Part shown: in pieces, positions 5,582 to 9,669 of the stretch
Numbering within the stretch: position 1 is the first letter of the stretch
How the letters are laid out: every line of letters starts with the position of its first letter
Notes under the pieces: model-generated
The model's database searches: none
Told to the model about the DNA's origin: nothing
What the model saw: only the letters and a program-made list of their open reading frames with translations
Translations under genes and position numbers: made by a program
NCBI GenBank assembly: GCA_900752785.1
Contig: CAADWP010000192.1
Coordinates: forward strand, 1-9,669
Direction: 5' to 3'
Origin: an uncultured Ruminococcus sp.
GTDB taxonomy: Bacteria > Bacillota > Clostridia > Oscillospirales > Ruminococcaceae
DNA: 9,669 nucleotides

Positions 5582-6715
5582 ATGAAAAATGCAATATTGA
5601 TATTTCATCAACTAAAACGATTTATACGAACACACCGTTCGTTTTTCTTTTTTTACATTATGGTGCAGATCATTGCGGTATTGATTCTTTTTTTCGGCGC
5701 CGCTACGATTCAGAGCATTCTTATAAAAGAAAAGGAACTTGACGAGCTAACGCTTTATTTTGAAGTCAGTCTTCAGAGCTATTCCGAAACGGAGACCGAA
5801 AAAGTTATCGTAGGATATAAAGAAACTGACGGTCAAAGAGTACCTGTTTACGAAGAACAAGCGGTAATTGATTATTCCGATGCATTGTCGCTTGATGATA
5901 TGATGGAAAAGGTTAATACGGTCATTACGCAAAGCAGTCTCGGAAGTCCTAAAAATACTGAGATAGTAGGAGTATATGAAAAACACAGGATCTATGTTCC
6001 GCTTTTCACTGCAGATCAACCTAAAAGCGGCAATACTGTCAAAATTCAAAGAGGATCATTTCCTGATGCTGAGATCGGAGATAAGCTTGAGATCGGAGGG
6101 CAAACATACACCGTTACAGACATATCCGATATGCTTCGTTACGATATAAATATTACCTCGGGTGTAATTCCGGATAATGTAAGGTGGTACAGGGTGCGAT
6201 TTAATTATGAAAAGGCTCCGACAACCTCACAAGCTGAAGAAATGAAATCTATTCTTGCAAGACAGTTCAATTATTCCGAATGCATAATACCTCCCGTTTT
6301 AGATCCGCTTACATCACAATTTAATTCAACAACCATATTATGTACGTTTCTCATGCTTCTGGCGGTCCTTATAAATATATGCTATGCACAGCTTTACAGA
6401 TTCAGGCTCGAACGTCATTCCCTTGCCGTTTATCGTATTTGCGGTGCGAAAAACAGCACAATATGCAGCGCTTGCATTTCTGAATGTATGCTTATTTCAA
6501 CGCTAATATACAGCTTATGCGCTGTTGCTTTTAATTTCCTGCTGAAAAAAGGCGTCGCAATATGGTATGCTGCCGCCAACACCCTATATACGCCAAAATT
6601 CTATTTGCTTTTTGGTTTATCATTTCTTTTATTGCAGGTAATATTATTAGAAATCCCTTTATTAAGATTCATTAACAACGAGGTCGTTAATGAGGAAAGG
6701 AGCGCATCTGCATGA
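5582..6715 (+). CDS. FtsX/MacB-type ABC permease subunit 1
   Basis: 377 aa from ATG 5582. An upstream in-frame TTG at 5576 is only three bases from the GGAG (5569-5572), while the ATG is nine bases from it, so ATG is preferred. Topology: one N-terminal membrane helix (about residues 20-43, FFFFYIMVQIIAVLILFFGA), a large extracytoplasmic domain (about 45-245), then three helices near 250-272, 295-320 and 340-362. This is the four-helix MacB/FtsX layout. The middle helices flank LYRFRLERHSLAVYRICGAK, which matches the FtsX-core coupling segment (RKxEixxLRxxGA) that contacts the ATPase. It overlaps the second permease by ATGA, so they are translationally coupled and probably form a heterodimer. 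The periplasm-type domain is poorly conserved, as expected for a part that handles a specific substrate. Confidence 0.87.
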   Translation: MKNAILIFHQLKRFIRTHRSFFFFYIMVQIIAVLILFFGAATIQSILIKEKELDELTLYFEVSLQSYSETETEKVIVGYKETDGQRVPVYEEQAVIDYSDALSLDDMMEKVNTVITQSSLGSPKNTEIVGVYEKHRIYVPLFTADQPKSGNTVKIQRGSFPDAEIGDKLEIGGQTYTVTDISDMLRYDINITSGVIPDNVRWYRVRFNYEKAPTTSQAEEMKSILARQFNYSECIIPPVLDPLTSQFNSTTILCTFLMLLAVLINICYAQLYRFRLERHSLAVYRICGAKNSTICSACISECMLISTLIYSLCAVAFNFLLKKGVAIWYAAANTLYTPKFYLLFGLSFLLLQVILLEIPLLRFINNEVVNEERSASA

Positions 6716-7869
6716 AGAAAATGTTTTCATTGAGCTTCAGAAGCGTCTCCCGGCATATCGGAATGTCGCTTCTCATTATATTACAAATAACAATACTTTG
6801 CATTGGCGTTAACGTGCTTATTGCAAGCAGAAATCAGCAGAAAACGCTTATACAGCCATATTCCGATCTTCTTGATAAGGAAGGCTATTATCTTCCGTTT
6901 CAAGAAACGACTATGTTTGGTAAAGATGAAATTGATGTGGTTGGAAGCTTGAACGGCGAATGGGAGACAACTACGTTCAGCAAATATTGTTTTGCAGACA
7001 ACACCATAATGGTATATCCCGATGATTTCTGGGATTCGTATGCTCCGTCTATTAAGCGCGGCAAAAAGCCCAAAAGCAGCAAAACAAGCGATAGTCCATG
7101 GTGCATAGCATCTGCAAATTATAATGGTAAGTCCGTTGAAGTCCCCGGCTTTGATGAGACGATAAAAATAAAGGGAGTTCTTGCGGATAAATGCTATATT
7201 CCGAATATGAGCAGGTGGTCTCGTAATGGAGGCATTAAGGAAAATCTTTACAAAACGTTTAATCTTTCACAAAGCGACACCGTGTATTTTCTGATGCCGC
7301 AAAGTCAGTGGGATAAATTCAGTAAAGGAAAAGCGAGTCTTAACAAGCAACGCCTCTGTATTGCAGTATTAAAATCAGAGCTTACGGAGGAACAAATAGC
7401 CGCAAATGAAAAAATTTTTCAGAATGCAGGTTATCCGCAGATTGAATTGTCGGTATTAAAAGAACGCGCATACAAAGAGCTGGAAAAAAACAATCGACGT
7501 TTTCTTCCGTTGCTGATCGCACAGGTTATTATTACGATTTTTGGAATTATATGTGCAACGGCAATTCAGGCGATGCGCGACGTGACTATAACGTCAATAT
7601 ATAAGCTTTGCGGTATGAATAGGAAGCAAGGTATTTATTTAGCAATTGGAAATTCTGCCATTTTGCTGGGAATCAGTACAGGCTGGATAATTATAACATA
7701 TTTTATATCGCTGCTTGCCGGCGCTCATGCAAAGTATGGACTTAGATTCGGCGCAAACAATATCTGCATTACACTTTTGATAATGATAATACTGCTTCTG
7801 AGCAGCGTTATTACAAATAGACTTGTAAGCAAAAAATCTGATTTTTCACTGCAGTTAAGGAGACAATAA
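6712..7869 (+). CDS. FtsX/MacB-type ABC permease subunit 2
   Basis: 385 aa. The start overlaps the preceding stop (ATGA at 6712-6715), with AAAGGAG nine bases upstream inside the previous gene. It has one N-terminal helix (about residues 17-39, MSLLIILQITILCIGVNVLI), an extracytoplasmic domain of about 225 residues, then three helices (about 267-289, 306-333 and 349-370). The segment MRDVTITSIYKLCGMNRKQG between helices 2 and 3 is the coupling region expected to dock onto the ATPase, parallel to YRICGAK in the first permease. The extracytoplasmic domain shares little with that of subunit 1, so the pair looks like divergent halves rather than a recent duplication. Two separate permeases replace the single long membrane protein of most lactococcin-972-type systems. 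Confidence 0.86.
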   Translation: MKKMFSLSFRSVSRHIGMSLLIILQITILCIGVNVLIASRNQQKTLIQPYSDLLDKEGYYLPFQETTMFGKDEIDVVGSLNGEWETTTFSKYCFADNTIMVYPDDFWDSYAPSIKRGKKPKSSKTSDSPWCIASANYNGKSVEVPGFDETIKIKGVLADKCYIPNMSRWSRNGGIKENLYKTFNLSQSDTVYFLMPQSQWDKFSKGKASLNKQRLCIAVLKSELTEEQIAANEKIFQNAGYPQIELSVLKERAYKELEKNNRRFLPLLIAQVIITIFGIICATAIQAMRDVTITSIYKLCGMNRKQGIYLAIGNSAILLGISTGWIIITYFISLLAGAHAKYGLRFGANNICITLLIMIILLLSSVITNRLVSKKSDFSLQLRRQ

Positions 7870-7870
7870 A

Positions 7871-8539
7871 ATGATAAAACTTAACAATATAAACAAGACC
7901 TATTGCAAAGGCAAAAGTAACGCTGTTGACGCACTGAAAAACGTATCGCTTCATATTGAAAAAGGCGAGCTTGCTGCGATCATAGGTAAATCAGGTTCGG
8001 GAAAAACCACATTGCTTAACATAATCGGATGCGTTGATACCTTAGACAGCGGAAGCTATTATCTGAACGGAAATGACATTAAAGTCAAAAAAGAATCCGA
8101 ACTTTCCGCAATACGAAATAAAAACATCGGTATCGTAATGCAGGAATTTGCTTTGATTGGAAGTGATACCGCACTTGAAAATGTAATGCTTCCTTTTTAT
8201 TTTGACGATAAAGCTTCGTTAAAGAGTTCAAAGGCGCTTGCAATCAATGCACTCAAGTCCGTTGGAATGGACAACATGGCAGAAAAGCCTGTGAATAAGC
8301 TCTCCGGCGGTCAAAAGCAGCGTGTGGCGATTGCAAGAGCGATCGTGCATGAACCAAGTGTTATTCTTGCTGATGAGCCGACAGGCTCTCTTGATACTAA
8401 AACGGCTTCTGAAATAATGGAAGTTTTCCATTGGCTGAACGAAAAAGGACACACCATTATTATCGTTACTCACGATCATGAAATTGCAAAACAGTGTGGG
8501 CGTATTATTGAAATTTCAGACGGTCAAATTGTAAACTAA
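7871..8539 (+). CDS. MacB/LolD-type ABC transporter ATP-binding protein
   Basis: 222 aa, the usual size of this class. Walker A is GKSGSGKT (39-46); the Q-loop glutamine is Q91 in VMQEFAL; the signature is LSGGQKQR (from 144); Walker B is VILADE (164-169) with catalytic E169; the D-loop is SLD (173-175); the switch histidine is H201 in VTHD. All residues needed for ATP hydrolysis are present. It belongs to the branch that powers MacAB, LolCDE, FtsEX and Bce-type systems, which perform mechanotransmission or extract substrates from the membrane surface rather than classical import. It starts one base after the second permease's stop, with AAGGAG (7857-7862) inside that gene, so the three transporter genes are co-translated. 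No resistance-specific or peptidase domain is attached. Confidence 0.95.
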   Translation: MIKLNNINKTYCKGKSNAVDALKNVSLHIEKGELAAIIGKSGSGKTTLLNIIGCVDTLDSGSYYLNGNDIKVKKESELSAIRNKNIGIVMQEFALIGSDTALENVMLPFYFDDKASLKSSKALAINALKSVGMDNMAEKPVNKLSGGQKQRVAIARAIVHEPSVILADEPTGSLDTKTASEIMEVFHWLNEKGHTIIIVTHDHEIAKQCGRIIEISDGQIVN

Positions 8540-8579
8540 AAAATTAAGGTTGATTAATTCTCCCTTGGAACAAATCCTG

Positions 8580-8687
8580 CTATATGTTATACTTTCCGTT
8601 GCGGTTTAGCCTAATGGCACACTCAAAAATCGTTCCATATAAGTCATAATCGGAATTGTGGAGCATACCACAACAAGCACAACCCTA
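8580..8687 (-). pseudogene. Small minus-strand reading frame remnant, unrecognised
   Basis: After an in-frame TAA-TAG pair (8685-8690) the frame is open to TAG at 8580-8582, coding for ACCGMLHNSDYDLYGTIFEC followed by AIRLNRNGKYNI. It has a coding-like look, with a Cys-rich head and a tidy polar tail. An internal ATG (after ACCG) would give about 29 residues, without a clear ribosome binding site. It continues the frame of the larger remnant at 8688-9014 with only the two stops between them, so both may be pieces of one decayed gene. A functional assignment is not possible. Confidence 0.3.
8656..8673. repeat. Short perfect inverted repeat past the ABC gene
   Basis: TTGTGG (8656-8661), six bases, CCACAA (8668-8673). 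It is too short for a terminator and has no T tract. It may be a binding site within an old mobile-element end, or chance. Confidence 0.3.
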
Positions 8688-8713
8688 TTAGAACTGAACA
8701 CTAATCGCAAACT

Positions 8714-8755
8714 CTCGGAAACGCTGTATAAGCGTTTCTGAGGGCTTTTTCTTTT
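8714..8755 (+). terminator. Rho-independent terminator of the ABC operon
   Basis: CTCGGAAACGCT (8714-8725), loop GTATA, AGCGTTTCTGAG (8731-8742): a 12-bp stem with one G-U pair, followed by GGCTTTTTCTTTT. It is strong by eye and lies 175 bases past the ATPase stop, so the operon transcript has a long 3' tail crossing the eroded minus-strand frames. Confidence 0.88.
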
Positions 8756-8970
8756 CAGCAGTTAAGTTTTTCGTTCCGCAGGCTTGAACGGCTCTGAGGG
8801 GCATTTCCGTTCGCCTAACGGTCAAGCAGAAGTTAGGTGATTTGCCGTCAACACAATAATTTTTGATATACTCCTTTATGTACTGATCGGCTTGTTCGTA
8901 GCTGTCGATAGCATCGGTATTTTTCTTTCTGAAAGACTTTTGCCGAAAAGCTGAACCCCCTTGATATGCG

Positions 8971-8994
8971 GTGTGTAATAGAGTGTGTAATAGA
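8971..8994. repeat. 12-bp tandem duplication
   Basis: GTGTGTAATAGA occurs twice in direct succession (8971-8982 and 8983-8994). It lies about 80 bases from the tRNA-Ser 3' end, at the outer edge of the accessory region. It may be a replication-slippage product, or a pair of recombinase arm-type sites. Confidence 0.6.
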
Positions 8995-9041
8995 TTTATT
9001 TTTTTGAGAATTTTTCAGGATTTTTTAAATTTGAATAAAAA

Positions 9042-9076
9042 TGAAAAAACCTCATAGAAAGCTATTCTACGAGGTT
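9042..9076 (-). terminator. Rho-independent terminator of the tRNA-Ser pair
   Basis: On the minus strand AACCTCGTAGAA (9076-9065), loop TAGCT, TTCTATGAGGTT (9059-9048), one G-U pair, followed by TTTTCATTTTT. The stem begins directly at the base after the encoded CCA of tRNA-Ser(GCU). Confidence 0.88.
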
Positions 9077-9166
9077 TGGCGCGGATTGAGAGATTTGAAC
9101 TCTCGCGCCGGTTTCCCGACCTACTCCCTTAGCAGGGGAGCCCCTTCACCACTTGGGTAAATCCGC
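9077..9166 (-). tRNA. tRNA-Ser (anticodon GCU)
   Basis: The acceptor arms GCGGATT (9166-9160) and AATCCGC (9087-9081) pair over 7 bp, with discriminator G and an encoded CCA. The anticodon stem CTCCC/GGGAG encloses CTGCTAA, giving anticodon GCT (reads AGC/AGU). A long variable arm (TCGGGAAACCGG region) identifies it as a class II serine tRNA. The T-arm carries GAGAGTTCAAATCTCTC. It is the second gene of a two-tRNA transcript and lies next to the accessory region, so its 3' end is a plausible old integration site. Confidence 0.95.
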
Positions 9167-9187
9167 AAACATATATTAAAATGTAAA

Positions 9188-9276
<89 letters not shown>

Positions 9277-9283
9277 GTAATAA

Positions 9284-9300
9284 AATTCAAATATTGAATT
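9284..9300. repeat. Palindrome in the tRNA leader
   Basis: AATTCAA, ATA, TTGAATT: a perfect 7-bp inverted repeat between the tRNA promoter and the first tRNA. In the transcript it would form an AU-only hairpin. It may help 5' processing or be incidental. Confidence 0.4.
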
Positions 9301-9317
9301 ACCGATTCAGCCTTTAT

Positions 9318-9346
9318 ATTATACCATGATTTATTGATAAAGTCAA
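9318..9346 (-). promoter_or_regulatory. Promoter of the tRNA-Ser pair
   Basis: Minus-strand TTGACT (9341-9346), a 17-bp spacer ending in TGG, then TATAAT (9318-9323). Near-consensus, as expected for stable RNA genes. Start near 9311, about 35 bases ahead of mature tRNA-Ser(UGA). Confidence 0.85.
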
Positions 9347-9472
9347 GAAGAAAACGCATCAAACTGTTACAATAAATTTTCAACATATTTGTTTAATGTG
9401 CTGAAATTTGTGACTTATTGACTTAACATAGTGAAAAACATTAATTATATAGTATTTTTTTGCAAAATGTAC
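9347..9472. other. Divergent intergenic region between tRNA-Ser and pyrH promoters
   Basis: AT-rich and without a gene. TTGACT at 9418-9423 looks like a -35 box but has no acceptable -10 at 16-18 bp (TTAATT at best), so it is at most a weak second pyrH promoter. Confidence 0.4.
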
Positions 9473-9501
9473 TTTACAATATACAATTTTTAGTGTAAAA
9501 T
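9473..9501 (+). promoter_or_regulatory. Promoter of pyrH
   Basis: TTTACA (9473-9478), a 17-bp spacer, TAAAAT (9496-9501), placing the start near 9508 and giving a leader of about 23 nt with GAGAGGTG (9519-9526) as ribosome binding site. pyrH thus seems to have its own promoter, divergent from the tRNA pair. Confidence 0.7.
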
Positions 9502-9530
9502 AAACGTAGATATTTTTTGAGAGGTGCAAT

Positions 9531-9669
9531 ATGGAACCAAAATATAAAAGAATTTTATTAAAGGTTAGTGGCGAGGCTCTTGCCGGCGAAAAGAAAACAG
9601 GTCTAAATTATGACGTTATTACTGAAATATGTAAAAGCATCAAAAAGTGCTCTGATGCAGGAGTTCAGA
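9531..9669 (+). CDS. pyrH: UMP kinase, N-terminal part
   Basis: 46 codons are seen before the window edge. The opening [20 protein letters not shown] is diagnostic of bacterial UMP kinase, with the KxSGEAL nucleotide-binding strand-loop at the start, followed by the [19 protein letters not shown] helix. The enzyme is a homohexamer of the amino-acid-kinase fold, phosphorylates UMP to UDP with ATP, is inhibited by UTP and is essential in most bacteria. ATG 9531 has GAGGTG five bases upstream. In many Firmicutes pyrH follows rpsB-tsf and precedes frr; here it follows tRNA genes and a private promoter, so the ribosomal-protein linkage is lost on this side. Confidence 0.95.
   Translation, partial: MEPKYKRILLKVSGEALAGEKKTGLNYDVITEICKSIKKCSDAGVQ

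Larger units (their letters stand above)
8688..9014 (-). pseudogene. 108-codon open frame without a start, probable mobile-element remnant
   Basis: The frame is open from just after a TGA at 9015-9017 to TAA at 8688-8690 without interruption. It lacks a credible start: the first ATG is about codon 71. The middle part reads like real protein: KSFRKKNTDAIDSYEQADQY followed by IKEYIKNYCVDGKSPNF. The first 16 codons contain the 12-bp tandem repeat, giving the peptide repeat LLHTLLHT. The last third runs antisense through the operon terminator hairpin, so coding there is doubtful. The stretch is best seen as a decayed end of an integrated element beside the tRNA genes. The family is not recognised. 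Confidence 0.3.

Noticed and set aside
5747..6049. 100-codon minus-strand frame inside permease 1
   Set aside because: Antisense shadow of a clear permease gene, with no start signals.
9418..9446. TTGACT as the main pyrH promoter
   Set aside because: No acceptable -10 at 16-18 bp; the pair at 9473-9501 is clearly better.

Overview
The window looks like a chromosomal stretch of a low-GC Gram-positive anaerobe, most likely a Clostridia/Oscillospiraceae (Ruminococcus-like) bacterium. This is an inference from AT-rich intergenic DNA, near-consensus sigma-A-type promoters, strong AGGAGG-type ribosome binding sites, TTG starts, and the flavour of the rarA, integrase and pyrH proteins. Housekeeping genes lie at both ends: the 3' part of rarA at the left, and two tRNA-Ser genes plus the 5' end of pyrH at the right. 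Everything between about 2.4 and 9.0 kb looks like an accessory region inserted and eroded between them.

Layout, left to right. (1) 1-506, end of rarA (+), facing a ROK-family repressor (601-1824, -); a near-perfect GC-rich palindrome between them probably terminates both. (2) 1825-2389, a long leader and AT-rich gap containing a nested inverted-repeat structure closed by a 24-bp stem (1971-2137) and a promoter candidate for the ROK gene. (3) 2390-4702, a graveyard of minus-strand mobile-element genes: a short chimeric recombinase pseudogene (tyrosine-integrase N-terminus joined to a serine-recombinase-like C-terminus), an intact Cof-type HAD phosphatase gene with an excellent promoter and terminator, a 5'-truncated tyrosine integrase, and two small remnants, one with a winged-helix look. 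(4) 5030-8539, the intact and most interesting module, all on the + strand: a small secreted Tyr-rich protein, two FtsX/MacB-type permeases and a MacB/LolD-type ABC ATPase. It has a promoter with 16-bp direct repeats, a strong hairpin between the secreted protein and the transporter genes, and a rho-independent terminator at the end. (5) 8540-9040, eroded minus-strand reading frames and a 12-bp tandem repeat running up to the tRNA terminator. (6) 9077-9276, tRNA-Ser(GCU) and tRNA-Ser(UGA) in tandem on the minus strand with promoter and terminator, then divergent pyrH with its own promoter.

How the genes may work together. The 5030-8539 cluster has the arrangement of a small exported peptide with a dedicated ABC system, as in lactococcin-972-like bacteriocin loci or antimicrobial-peptide resistance systems. 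The secreted protein shows no family motif I recognise, so a bacteriocin, immunity or cell-envelope-signalling role is inference. The island sits against tRNA-Ser genes and is surrounded by integrase debris, which fits acquisition by an integrative element that has since decayed.
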